A stretch of DNA of 64,000 nucleotides from Moorella glycerini (GTDB lineage Bacteria > Bacillota > DSM-521 > Neomoorellales > Neomoorellaceae), in NCBI RefSeq assembly GCF_009735625.1, contig NZ_CP046244.1, forward strand, positions 2,356,001 to 2,420,000, given 5' to 3'. A program made the translations under genes and the position numbers. Shown piece after piece: positions 54,657-63,075 of this stretch. Below the pieces are notes generated by a model. The model saw nothing but the letters and a program-made list of their open reading frames with translations, had not been told where the DNA came from and did not search any database. Position 1 is the first letter of the stretch. The number at the start of each line of letters is the position of its first letter.

Positions 54657-55235
54657 TTACACCTCCAGGGCTCGCCGGCCCAGTTCAAAGGCGCGGCGGT
54701 TCATTTCATGGACACTGGCCGGCAGGAGTTTTAAAGCTTCGGCCAGCAGGACATCGGCAGGGAAGGGTAAACCGAAGTTCACCAGGGCACCCAGCATGAC
54801 CAGGTTTAAAGCCCGGGGGTTACCGGCTTCTCTGGCCAGGGCCAGGGCATCCAGGCAACGGCAGCCGGGCAGGTTGTTTTGCAGGTAGGCCAGGATATCC
54901 TCCAGAGGATAGGGGCTACTCCCCAGGGCGGCCAGAACCGGTATTACCGCTGCCGTAGAGATCAGGGCCTTACCGCCGGGGCGTAAATACTTTAAGTTGC
55001 GGCAGGCCTCGGCCGGCTCCAGGGCCAGGAGGATGTCGGCGGCGCCATAGGGGATGAGGGGGCCGGCCTCCTGCACTCCCAGGCGTACATGGCTAACGAC
55101 ACTGCCCTCCCGCTGGGCCATACCAATGGTCTCGGCCGTACGTACCGGCAGGCCCGTTGTTACGGCGGCCGACGCAAGAGCCCGGGAGGCGAGGATTATG
55201 CCCTGGCCGCCCACACCGGCAATGAGAATATCCAT
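54657..55235 (-). CDS. iorB: Indolepyruvate ferredoxin oxidoreductase beta subunit
   Basis: 192 aa gamma-type 2-oxoacid:ferredoxin oxidoreductase domain: GVGGQGIILASRALASAA, RTAETIGMAQREGSVVSHVR. Works with IorA to oxidise aryl pyruvates, reducing ferredoxin. ATG at 55235 is immediately next to the iorA stop (55236-55238), and the stop is 2 bp from paaK, so all three are one operon. Intact itself, but its partner is disrupted here. Confidence 0.94.
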   Translation of the reverse strand: MDILIAGVGGQGIILASRALASAAVTTGLPVRTAETIGMAQREGSVVSHVRLGVQEAGPLIPYGAADILLALEPAEACRNLKYLRPGGKALISTAAVIPVLAALGSSPYPLEDILAYLQNNLPGCRCLDALALAREAGNPRALNLVMLGALVNFGLPFPADVLLAEALKLLPASVHEMNRRAFELGRRALEV

Positions 55236-56719
55236 CTAGACCCCCTCCTCCATGGCTGCCGCCGGGCACACTTGAGCGCAGAGCCCGCAGCCGGTACAGG
55301 TAGAATTAATCATTACTGCGCCGTCAGCCGGCACCAGGGCCGGGCAGCCCAGTTCGTCAATACAGGTATGGCAGCCAGTGCAGGCGTCGGCATTCACCCG
55401 GTAGCGGGTAACAGGTCTGGCTACCTGGGGGCAGGGGTGACGGAGGATTACCAGGGCCGGGCCGGGAGCAGCGAGGGCCTGGCGGGCAACTGCCATGGTG
55501 GCCTCCAGGTCCAGGGGATCAGCGGTGAGGACCATTTCTACACCGCAGGCCCGGGCCACCCGGGCAATATCAACGGCCCGCTGGCCGGTGCCGGTGGCCA
55601 GTCCCGGGTGTGACTGGTGCCCGGTCATGGCCGTGGTTTCATTATCGAGAACGACGACTACCAGGGGTGTCTGCTGGTGGACGGCATTGACCAGGGGCGG
55701 CAGGCCGGCGTGGAAAAAGGTCGAGTCCCCGATAAAGGCTACCAGCCGGGTGCCGGGCTGGACCCGGGCCAGGCCCTGGGCCAGGCCTAAACTTGCCCCC
55801 ATGCACAGGCAGGTATCCATGGCGGCCAGGGGTGGCGCTGCCCCCAGGGTATAGCAGCCGATGTCACCGGTAAAGATGACTTCCTGATCCCGGGCCGCCT
55901 GTTTAAAGGCATAGAAGGAACCCCGGTGGGGGCAACCGGCGCAGAAAAGAGGCGGCCGCGCCGGTAAAGGCGGCAGCGCCGGGAGGCCGGGAACTGGATT
56001 TTCCTGCTCCAGCTTTAAGAAGCGGGCCAGGGCCGCGGTGACCCTGTCGACGTTAAATTCGCCTTCCCGGGGCAGGTAGCTGTCATGTTTGCCGGAAATT
56101 TCCACCGGCAGGCGGCTGCGCCAGGCCAGGTGGATGACCTGGTCTTCAACAACCGGCTCCTGCTCCTCGACGATAAGGACCCTTTCCATACGGGTGAGAA
56201 ATTCCCTTACCAGCTCTTCCGGCAGGGGATAGGGGGTACCGATTTTAAGCAGGGATAATTTTACACCCAGGCGTTCCAGGGCTTCGGTGACGTAAAAGTA
56301 AGAAAGGCCGCTGGTAATGACCCCCACAGGGCCTGCCAGGCGGGCTACATTAAAGGGGCTGGCGGCGAACTCGGCCTGGGCCCGGTCCTGCTGTTTATTC
56401 AACCAGACATGCTGGCGGGCCGCCAGGGAGGGCATGATGACCCAGCGGGGGTCTTTGTTAAACCCCGGCACCGGCGGCCGTGGTGGGATGGTACCCACCT
56501 CCACTTCCTGGCAGGCGTGGCTGACGCGGGTAGTGGGGCGGACGATAACCGGGAGGTTTAAAGTTTCTGAAAGCTCGAAGGCATATTTTGTCATTTCATA
56601 AGCTTCCCGGGGACAGGAAGGATCCAGGACGGGCAATTTGGCAAAGCGGGCAAAAAGGCGTGTGTCCTGCTCCGTCTGGGAACTGTGGGGGCCGGGGTCG
56701 TCGGCTACCACCAGGACCA
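55236..56719 (-). pseudogene. iorA: iorA, 3' part (split by insertion)
   Basis: About 494 codons giving the middle and C-terminus of indolepyruvate ferredoxin oxidoreductase alpha. Present: TPP-binding stretch GDIGCYTLGAAPP with GDSTFFHAG and DNETTAMTGHQ, and the C-terminal pair of 4Fe-4S motifs (CTGCHTCIDELGCP; CTGCGLCAQVCP). The 5' part is at 61689-61995. The bases 56711-56719 (CCAGGACCA) are one copy of the 9-bp target duplication. A GTG at 56720-56718 could start a fragment, but no ribosome site belongs to it. Confidence 0.93.
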
Positions 56720-56733
56720 CAGTGCTGACGCAT
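56720..56733 (+). repeat. Left terminal inverted repeat of IS B
   Basis: CAGTGCTGACGCAT, exact reverse complement of the right end. Confidence 0.9.
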
Positions 56734-56770
56734 CAACAAAGAAGGCTTTGCGACGCCTGAATAAATAACA

Positions 56771-56953
56771 GGTTTCGAAAAAAATTTATCGCAAATAGGA
56801 CTGGACAGGCACGAGCCGATCTGAGATAATAGCCTTGGGAAAGTAGCGAGGTGAAATTTCAGATGGACGTGCCTTTTTCGATTGGCGACCGAGAGTTTAC
56901 CCAGGCGGATATCAACTTAATACGTATTACAGTAAAGGAATTTTTCCATTTAA
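56771..56953 (+). repeat. 183-bp direct repeat, left copy
   Basis: Same as 59030-59212 apart from one base seen (A at 56831 versus G in the other copy). Contains the upstream region and first 30 codons of the druA-like gene. Ends at ATTTAA next to IS A. Confidence 0.9.
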
Positions 56954-56964
56954 CCCAACTTTGA
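56863..56964 (+). pseudogene. Truncated 5' fragment of the druA-like gene
   Basis: Starts identically to the intact gene at 59122 (MDVPFSIGDREF) and runs 30 codons before IS A sequence takes over; a TGA inside the IS end closes the frame at 56964. Non-functional remnant. Confidence 0.88.
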
Positions 56965-59031
56965 CACTAAAACTTCTATTTCAAGGGCTTAAAGACCACC
57001 AAGACTAGTAATATCAACGATCTTTCTCTACCGAAGTCGGCAAAACGTAGTGAAAACAAATCTGCCTTAGAGTATTTTCACGCCGGGCATCTCTTGGTAT
57101 AATAGTAATGACGATAACCGAGGTGATGCCCCTTTGTTCCCCCGTATTATCACTACCAGGCGCGGCGGCCATACCTACCATTATCTGGTCCTGGTAGAAT
57201 CCTACCGGGAAAAAGGCAAGGTAAAACAGCGCCAGGTTGGGCATTTAGGCAACATCGACCAGTATTCCCAGGAAGAGATACAGCGGCTTATTAATAAACT
57301 GCGGGAATTCCTTAAGGAAGATGAGCTGGGCACTGTTAAGGACCTCCAGACCTTCGGCACCAAGCATTATGGTATCCCCTATGTGGTGAATTTTTTCTGG
57401 GAGCGACTGGACCTGGACGCCTTCTTTAAAAACTATCTCCAAAATCGTCAAGTAGAGATGGATGTGGCCTTATGCACCAAGATTATGATTTTAAACCGCC
57501 TCATCGCTCCTAAAAGCAAGCTTGGAGTATCCCAATGGTTAAGGCAAATTTACCTGCCGGAACTGGAAGAGAAACAGCCTGAGTTGCATCATTTTTACCG
57601 TACTCTTGACGTCCTGGAAGAAATGAAGGATTATCTGGAACGCCACTTGTACAACCGGCTTACGGATCTCTTGAGTTATCAGCTTAACCTGGTGTTTTAC
57701 GACTTGACCAGCAGCTACTTTGAAGGTACCCATTGCCCCCTGGCCAGGTTCGGTTATTCCCGCGACCACCGGCCGGACTGCCGGCAAATTAATATTGGCC
57801 TCCTGGTGACTCCGGAAGGCATGCCTATTGCCCACCAGGTATTTGAAGGTAATATACCTGATAAAGTAACCGTGGCTGGCGCCATCGAACAACTTAAGCA
57901 AAAGTTTGCCATCAAGAGCTGTATTTTCGTGGGCGACCGGGGTATGCTGACCAGTCATAATTTAGAAGAACTCAAGGAGGCTAACTTCCGTTATATCCTG
58001 GGCTTTCATAAACGCGGCCGGGAAGTGAGCGATGAACTACTGGCCAGGTACCAAAACCTCGAAGAATACCAGCTAATAGACGGCGATAACCCCCTCTTTT
58101 ATGTGGAAGTACCACCAGAGCAGGTACAGGCTCCCCCTAAAGAAAACTTGGTAGAGGGAGAAGAGGAAGAAAAGGAAAACTTCGAGCCTCCGGTTCGCTA
58201 TATCCTTTGCCACAATCCTCTCAAAGCCCAAGAGGATTATGAATTTCGGGTCAAAGCGATAGAAGAAGCCAGGATAAAATTGCAAGAGCTGAAAGACAGG
58301 CTGGCCCGGGAAACCCCGCGGCGGGGGCGCAAGCCTACCACAAAAGGAGTCATGCTTAAAGCAGCTGCTATCCTTAACAAGAAGGGCCTTGCTCCAATTT
58401 TTGATATTACTTATGACGGCAAGTCTTTCAACTTTGAAATTAATGAGCCGGCTCTGGCTAAAGAGGCTTTGCGGGACGGCAAATTTTTAATCCAGACTAA
58501 TGCTGACCTGCCAGCTGAGGAGGTAATTGCCGCCTATAAAAACCTGCTCCAGGTAGAAACCGCCTTTCGCCATATCAAGGACTTCATTCGCTTGAGGCCT
58601 ATCTACCACTACAACGAAAGTCGGGTTAAGGGACACATCTTTATATGTGTGCTGGCTTATCTCTTTGAAAAATGGCTGGAGGTGATACATCGCCGATATA
58701 TTGAAGATGAGATTTTTAAGGCGAAACAAATCCCTGATCCTGAAAGTCAAGAAAGAGAGTTACGCCGCTGGAAGGTTGCCCATAAAAGCGGCCGCCGTAT
58801 CCTGGAATTATTAGAAGAGATAAAGGCTGTTGACCAGCAGTTTCTTGATAAGCGGATTTATAGTATCACCCAGCCCGGACAAAGCCAGAGTGAATTGTTA
58901 AAAATTTTGGGCCTTCCACTTCCACCTAAAATTTTAACCTTCAGGTAGCCACTAAGAGCCCCAGAAAGGGGTTGTAGTGACAATTGTCCCTATGGACCCC
59001 TTGATTTTTAAGGGGCGGTGTCAAAGTTGGG
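56954..59031 (+). mobile_element. IS A copy 2 inside IS B
   Basis: Same 2078-bp length and 14-bp ends as copy 1, encoding an identical transposase. Unlike copy 1 it lacks a target duplication: left flank is ATTTAA, right flank is TTTCGA. Instead it is bracketed by the 183-bp direct repeats of IS B sequence. This is the mark of recombination between two inserted copies rather than simple insertion. Confidence 0.9.
57134..58948 (+). CDS. IS1634-family transposase (IS A copy 2)
   Basis: 604 aa, identical in translation to the copy-1 protein, with the same TTG start, GAGGTGAT site and internal promoter. The DDE residues in VFYDLTSSYFEG, FVGDRGM and QVETAFRHIKDF are intact, so it should be active. 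Confidence 0.92.
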   Translation: MFPRIITTRRGGHTYHYLVLVESYREKGKVKQRQVGHLGNIDQYSQEEIQRLINKLREFLKEDELGTVKDLQTFGTKHYGIPYVVNFFWERLDLDAFFKNYLQNRQVEMDVALCTKIMILNRLIAPKSKLGVSQWLRQIYLPELEEKQPELHHFYRTLDVLEEMKDYLERHLYNRLTDLLSYQLNLVFYDLTSSYFEGTHCPLARFGYSRDHRPDCRQINIGLLVTPEGMPIAHQVFEGNIPDKVTVAGAIEQLKQKFAIKSCIFVGDRGMLTSHNLEELKEANFRYILGFHKRGREVSDELLARYQNLEEYQLIDGDNPLFYVEVPPEQVQAPPKENLVEGEEEEKENFEPPVRYILCHNPLKAQEDYEFRVKAIEEARIKLQELKDRLARETPRRGRKPTTKGVMLKAAAILNKKGLAPIFDITYDGKSFNFEINEPALAKEALRDGKFLIQTNADLPAEEVIAAYKNLLQVETAFRHIKDFIRLRPIYHYNESRVKGHIFICVLAYLFEKWLEVIHRRYIEDEIFKAKQIPDPESQERELRRWKVAHKSGRRILELLEEIKAVDQQFLDKRIYSITQPGQSQSELLKILGLPLPPKILTFR

Positions 59032-59212
59032 TTTCGAAAAAAATTTATCGCAAATAGGACTGGACAGGCACGAGCCGATCTGAGATAATGGCCTTGGGAA
59101 AGTAGCGAGGTGAAATTTCAGATGGACGTGCCTTTTTCGATTGGCGACCGAGAGTTTACCCAGGCGGATATCAACTTAATACGTATTACAGTAAAGGAAT
59201 TTTTCCATTTAA
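59030..59212 (+). repeat. 183-bp direct repeat, right copy
   Basis: Second copy of 56771-56953, here continuous with the intact druA-like gene. Begins directly at the right end of IS A. Confidence 0.9.
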
Positions 59213-60033
59213 GCCGTGAAGAGATCGCGGCGACCATATGCGAGAATTTGCCTTGGAAGGCCCCGAACGGACGATTAAAGATGGAAGCCTGCAGAAAGCT
59301 GCTGGAATTAGAACAAAAAGGGGTCATTACCTTACCACCGCTGCAAAAGAATAAGGTACGCCAAGTCGGCGGGGAGCGACTGGGAACTGTGATACAGACC
59401 CGGCTTAAGGCTAAACTTCAAGAAGTGGCGCCGGTTACCATAGATCCGGTCACCCCTTTAGAGAGGGCGGACTGGAACGCCACCATGGCGGCTTACCATC
59501 CTTTAGGGTATCTGCGGGCCATCGGGGCGCAACAGCGGTATTGGATTAGGGTAAAGGGAGTGAGAGGCCGGGAGATAGTAGGGGCGATGTTGTTTGGAGC
59601 TGCTGCCAAGGCGGTGGCGGCGCGGGATAAGTGGATTGGCTGGACAGCTGAGGAACGCCGGCGCTATCGCCCGCGTATAGTCAACAACAACCGCTTTTTG
59701 ATTCTGCCGGAGGTGCACATTCCCCATCTAGCCAGCCACTCCCTTTCCCTGGTAGCGCGGCGCATTCGGGCGGACTGGCGGGAACGCTATGGTTATGAAC
59801 CGGTTTTATTAGAAACCTTTGTTGAACCCGAGTATCAGGGCACCTGTTACCGGGCGGCCAACTGGATTAAAATTGGCGAAACCGCAGGTCGAGGCCGCCA
59901 GGACGCCTTTAAGCAATATGCCGTCACGGTTAAAACAATCTGGGTATATCCCCTGGTACGGGACTGGCGCCGGCGGCTGGTGGAACCCTTCCCGGAGCCT
60001 GTTGAAGAAACCCTGGACGAGGGAGGGGAATAA
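59122..60033 (+). CDS. DruA/DUF4338 family protein encoded by IS B
   Basis: 303 aa. Matches DUF4338, the domain named after Druantia anti-phage protein DruA: a helical N-terminal region, then YHPLGYLRAIGAQQRYWI, WIGWTAEERRRY, NNNRFLILPEV and FVEPEYQGTCYRAANW followed by a GETAGRG turn. ATG at 59122 is preferred (GAGG 11 bases upstream) over the GTG at 59110. The stop is 2 bases before the transposase start, so both are made from one mRNA and both lie within the IS ends. Its role, accessory to transposition or defence, is not known from sequence. Confidence 0.88.
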   Translation: MDVPFSIGDREFTQADINLIRITVKEFFHLSREEIAATICENLPWKAPNGRLKMEACRKLLELEQKGVITLPPLQKNKVRQVGGERLGTVIQTRLKAKLQEVAPVTIDPVTPLERADWNATMAAYHPLGYLRAIGAQQRYWIRVKGVRGREIVGAMLFGAAAKAVAARDKWIGWTAEERRRYRPRIVNNNRFLILPEVHIPHLASHSLSLVARRIRADWRERYGYEPVLLETFVEPEYQGTCYRAANWIKIGETAGRGRQDAFKQYAVTVKTIWVYPLVRDWRRRLVEPFPEPVEETLDEGGE

Positions 60034-60035
60034 GC

Positions 60036-61454
60036 ATGGCCTTACGGCATCCCGGGTCCATCCACCCGTCTACCCTGCCCACTTGTAAAAGCGCCTATGC
60101 CACCAGCCAAGAAGAGAAAGACGACCGGCAAGGGGCTTTAGCAGCGCAGCTACCAGTATGGCGGGCGTATCTACCAGTATTGCTCGAGAAATTCGCGCGC
60201 ATACCCGACCCCCGCCGTCCCCAGAGTATTAAGCATAAACTGACTGTCCTGTTGACCTTTGGGCTATTTCTCTTCGTCTTCGCCTATAACTCCAGGAGGG
60301 AAGCCAACCGGGAACTGACCCGGCCCGTCTTTTGGGAGCTATTGCGGGAGGTTTTTCCGGAGATTGACACTATCCCTCATATGGACACCGTTAATCGTCT
60401 GCTGGCAAAGATCAATCCGGAGCAGTTAGAAGAAGTGCTGATACAAACCATCAAACGACTGCTGCGCAACCGCCGGCTGCAGGCCTTACTGGTAGAAAAG
60501 CATTATATCATAGCCGTTGATGGGACCCAGAAGTTGGTGCGCAGTTTACCTTTTGCTGAAGAAGCCCTCCACCGGCAACATGGGGAAGAGGTATCATATA
60601 TTGCCTATACGGTAGAAGCAGTTCTGGTCGGTCCCCAGGGGGTAACCATCCCCCTGCTCACCGAGTTCTGCGAGAACCCTATAGGGGAAAAAGAGGCCTT
60701 CACCAAGCAGGATTGCGAACTAAAAGCCGGCAAAAGGCTGCTGACACGCCTGCGCAAAGCCTTTCCCAAGCTACGTATCATGGTAGTAGCCGATGGCCTG
60801 TACGCCAATGGACCCATGATGGCCCTGTGCCGCCAATTACATCTGGACTTTATGTTTATCCTACCCCAGGACCGCCTGAAAAGTGTCTGGGAAGAGGCGG
60901 GAGGCCTTAGAAAACTGGAAAAGGACCAGAAACTCAAGTATCATTGGGGGAACAGAGAGCAAAACTTCTGGTGGGCCAACGATATCGACTATGAGTTCCA
61001 GGAGGCTTCCGGAGCCTGGCGGCGGTTCAAAATTCATGTAGCGGGATGTACAGAGACGTGGGAAGAGAAAGGCGAAAAAAAGGAAGCCCATTGGGCCTGG
61101 GTATCCTCGCGACCTTTCACCAAAAAGAATATCATCGCCCGCTGCAATCATGGGGCCCGCCACCGCTGGAACATTGAAGAAAATATCCTGGTAGAAAAAC
61201 ATCAAGGTTATCAGTATGAACATGCTTTCTCTCTGAACTGGACGGCAATGAAAAACTGGCATTTGCTTATGCACCTGGGACATCTGTTAAATATCTTGAC
61301 ACTACATACGGAAGCCCTGGTGGAGAAAGTTCGACAATTGGGCTTCAGGGGAACCCTTAAGTTCCTCCGGGAGACTTGGAGCAACCCCTGGATTGATCGC
61401 GACCAATTGTTGGCTCTCTGCACTAAGCCGCCCAGAATACGCTTGGCCTTTTGA
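60036..61454 (+). CDS. IS4-like DDE transposase of IS B
   Basis: 472 aa. RNase-H-type DDE core: Asp162 in IIAVDGTQ, Asp253 in VVADGLYANG, and a Glu near 381 in RHRWNIEENILVEKHQGY, the pattern of the IS4/ISNCY-like superfamily. N-terminal ~70 residues include IPDPRRPQSIKHKL. ATG at 60036 after GGGAGGGG. A beta-rich insertion separates the second Asp from the Glu. Intact; with the 14-bp ends and 9-bp target duplication it defines IS B. Confidence 0.9.
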   Translation: MALRHPGSIHPSTLPTCKSAYATSQEEKDDRQGALAAQLPVWRAYLPVLLEKFARIPDPRRPQSIKHKLTVLLTFGLFLFVFAYNSRREANRELTRPVFWELLREVFPEIDTIPHMDTVNRLLAKINPEQLEEVLIQTIKRLLRNRRLQALLVEKHYIIAVDGTQKLVRSLPFAEEALHRQHGEEVSYIAYTVEAVLVGPQGVTIPLLTEFCENPIGEKEAFTKQDCELKAGKRLLTRLRKAFPKLRIMVVADGLYANGPMMALCRQLHLDFMFILPQDRLKSVWEEAGGLRKLEKDQKLKYHWGNREQNFWWANDIDYEFQEASGAWRRFKIHVAGCTETWEEKGEKKEAHWAWVSSRPFTKKNIIARCNHGARHRWNIEENILVEKHQGYQYEHAFSLNWTAMKNWHLLMHLGHLLNILTLHTEALVEKVRQLGFRGTLKFLRETWSNPWIDRDQLLALCTKPPRIRLAF

Positions 61455-61674
61455 AACTTTAATCTCTGCGTCAGCGACAACTTAATTCTTTACCTTCAAG
61501 TAGCTTATAGCCGCTTACATAAAGATGGCTTGCTTTGCTGTACTCAATTTTACCCCTCTTTTTTCCTGTTCGGAGCTTTTTTATCGTTTATAGAGGGTAC
61601 CTACCTCCCCTTTTTGAGTTCTCACTGTTCGTTCGCCTGATTTTGGTCCCTGAACTTTGTCTTTATATATTTTC
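61455..61674 (+). other. Non-coding right arm of IS B
   Basis: 220 bases, T-rich, no gene. Holds an internal copy of the end core TGCGTCAGC near 61467. Confidence 0.5.
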
Positions 61675-61688
61675 ATGCGTCAGCACTG
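61675..61688 (-). repeat. Right terminal inverted repeat of IS B
   Basis: ATGCGTCAGCACTG, matching the left end on the opposite strand over all 14 bases. Confidence 0.9.
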
Positions 61689-61995
61689 CCAGGACCAGGC
61701 CGCCCTTGACGCCGATGTAGGCCAGGCTCATGACGGCATCGGCAGCGACATTTAAGCCCATCTGCTTCATGCTCACCAGGGCCCGGGCGCCGGCATAGGC
61801 AGCCCCGGCGGCAATTTCCACGGCTACCTTTTCATTAACCGACCATTCGGTGTACACACCTGCTTCTGGTCCAAAATGCATCAGGGCCGTCATTATTTCG
61901 GAGGCCGGGGTACCAGGATAAGAAGTAGCAACCCGGATGCCGGCCTCTAGGGCTCCCCGGGCGATGGCTTCATTACCCATCAGCAATACTGGCAC
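61689..61995 (-). pseudogene. iorA: iorA, 5' part (split by insertion)
   Basis: About 102 codons of the IorA N-terminus: [31 protein letters not shown] and [11 protein letters not shown], the pyruvate-oxidoreductase N domain. GTG at 61995 is chosen because AGGGGAGAG is 8 bases upstream; a frame from 62028 also exists. Reading continues into the IS for a few codons (LTHENI) and stops at 61663. Joining the last iorA codons here to 56710 while keeping one CCAGGACCA restores GGLVLVVADDPG in frame. Confidence 0.93.
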
Positions 61996-62028
61996 GGTTT
62001 GCTCTCTCCCCTTGAGACTTAAAGGCAC

Positions 62029-62049
62029 AAAAAAACGGGCCGCAGCCCG
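62029..62049 (-). terminator. Terminator/attenuator in the iorA leader
   Basis: On the minus strand CGGGC (62049... reading down) pairs with GCCCG through a TGCG loop, followed by seven T. It lies between the iorA promoter and start, so it should attenuate iorABpaaK. Confidence 0.6.
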
Positions 62050-62133
62050 GTTATAGCTTGCCTGCTATCCTCGGCTCTGCTAACACTGATCAGGCTGAAC
62101 TAGGCTCACAACATAAAAAATTGCTTGTAAGAA

Positions 62134-62162
62134 AGTATAGCATATCCCCTGGCATCGGTCCA
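62134..62162 (-). promoter_or_regulatory. Possible promoter of iorA-iorB-paaK
   Basis: Minus strand TGGACC (62162-62157) and TATACT (62139-62134), spacer 17. Would give a leader of roughly 130 nt ending in the attenuator. Confidence 0.45.
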
Positions 62163-62175
62163 GCAAAAATTTCAG

Positions 62176-62372
62176 CCTGGTGCCTTATTCGGACAAACCG
62201 GAGATGGCAGGCAGGAGGATAAAAAAATGCCGTTCCGGGAGGAACGGCCAGAGTTCAGCCGCCGGCGGGTAACCGGCGGCTTGGGAGAGGAGAAACCGGA
62301 GGAAGAGCTCATGGGGGAGGGTTAATAAAATAACCCTAAGCTCTTCATGGTAAATCTGGAAATAGATTTACC
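62176..62372 (+). ncRNA. Candidate structured RNA with five consecutive hairpins
   Basis: Five stems in 197 bases: 62176-62215 (CCTG-TGCC with GGCA-CAGG, inner TTCGG/CCGGA); 62229-62248 (GCCGTTCC/GGAACGGC, GGGA loop); 62258-62280 (GCCGCCGG/CCGGCGGC); 62302-62346 (GAAGAGCT/AGCTCTTC enclosing GGGTTA/TAACCC); 62349-62372 (GGTAAATCT/AGATTTACC). Four are perfect. No known RNA family was recognised and the transcribed strand is uncertain. Small frames exist (62227-62325, 32 codons; 62347-62436, 29 codons), both with some ribosome-site support or protein-like look, but the stem density makes RNA more likely. Lies between iorA and rsmD. Confidence 0.5.
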
Positions 62373-62496
62373 GGTTAATATTATGGACGCCATGCGGGAA
62401 GCTTATACCTATCCGGGAAAAATTTTTTTAGAATGACCTGGATAGTGGGAGCTACGGTGGCATTTCATGCTATAATAGCTTCAGTGAGGGAATTTT

Positions 62497-63075
62497 ATGT
62501 TAAGAATAATTGCCGGCCAGGCCCGCGGCCGCCGTTTACGTACCCCGAAGGGCCGGGCTACCCGCCCCACCAGTGACCGGGTGCGGGAGGCCTTATTTAA
62601 CATCCTGGGAGCGCGGGTCATTGACAGCCTGTTCCTGGATCTTTTTGCCGGTTCGGGAGCGGTGGGGTTGGAAGCTTTGAGCCGCGGGGCTAGGGAGGCC
62701 GTTTTTGTGGAAAATAACCGCCAGGCCCTGGCGTGTCTGGCCGCCAATCTGGTCGCAACTGGCTTTAAAGATAAGGCGCAAATTATCGCCGCCGATGCCC
62801 GCCAGGCCCTGGCTCATTTAGCCGGGCGCGGCCTGGTCTTTGACCTGGTTTTTAGCGATCCACCTTACTACCAGGGGTGGGGCGATGTTATCTTGCCGGC
62901 AGTTGTTCCTTTGTTATCACCGGCTGGCCTGGTTGTCCTGGAAACAGCAACTTCTGAAGCAGCGCCAGAAATAGCCGATATGGTATTGATGGCCAGGAGG
63001 GTTTATGGTGATACAGCTTTAAATTTCTATCAAAGGGCAGGAGGGCTTGCTGATGGAGTTCATGACCCTGATTGA
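62497..63075 (+). CDS. rsmD: 16S rRNA (guanine966-N2) methyltransferase
   Basis: 192 aa. MLRIIAGQARGRRL N-terminus, SAM-binding LFAGSGAVGLEALSRGA and catalytic DPPY in FSDPPYYQGW identify RsmD. ATG at 62497 with GAGGGA upstream; a TATAAT at 62471 may be its -10 box, without a good -35. In many Firmicutes coaD and ylbJ follow; here a coiled-coil gene lies between, and coaD is not at this position. Confidence 0.95.
   Translation: MLRIIAGQARGRRLRTPKGRATRPTSDRVREALFNILGARVIDSLFLDLFAGSGAVGLEALSRGAREAVFVENNRQALACLAANLVATGFKDKAQIIAADARQALAHLAGRGLVFDLVFSDPPYYQGWGDVILPAVVPLLSPAGLVVLETATSEAAPEIADMVLMARRVYGDTALNFYQRAGGLADGVHDPD

Larger units (their letters stand above)
56720..61688 (+). mobile_element. 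IS B (DruA-carrying insertion sequence) interrupted by IS A
   Basis: 4969-bp insertion in iorA. Ends are perfect 14-bp inverted repeats CAGTGCTGACGCAT (56720-56733) and ATGCGTCAGCACTG (61675-61688); CCAGGACCA is duplicated on both sides (56711-56719, 61689-61697). Without IS A and the internal 183-bp duplication, IS B would be about 2710 bp with two genes: druA-like and a DDE transposase. A 9-base copy of the end core (TGCGTCAGC) also occurs inside at about 61467, possibly a second transposase-binding site. Confidence 0.92.

Noticed and set aside
56718-56720. Independent iorA-like gene starting at GTG next to the IS end
   Set aside because: The start codon straddles the IS junction and lacks a ribosome site; the frame is simply the downstream part of a disrupted gene.
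56720-61688. Classical composite transposon
   Set aside because: IS A is inside IS B rather than flanking cargo, and the outer ends belong to one IS only.
62227-62325. 32-codon frame with a ribosome site upstream of rsmD
   Set aside because: Two perfect hairpins and half of a third lie inside it and the composition is charged and repetitive; structured RNA explains it better.
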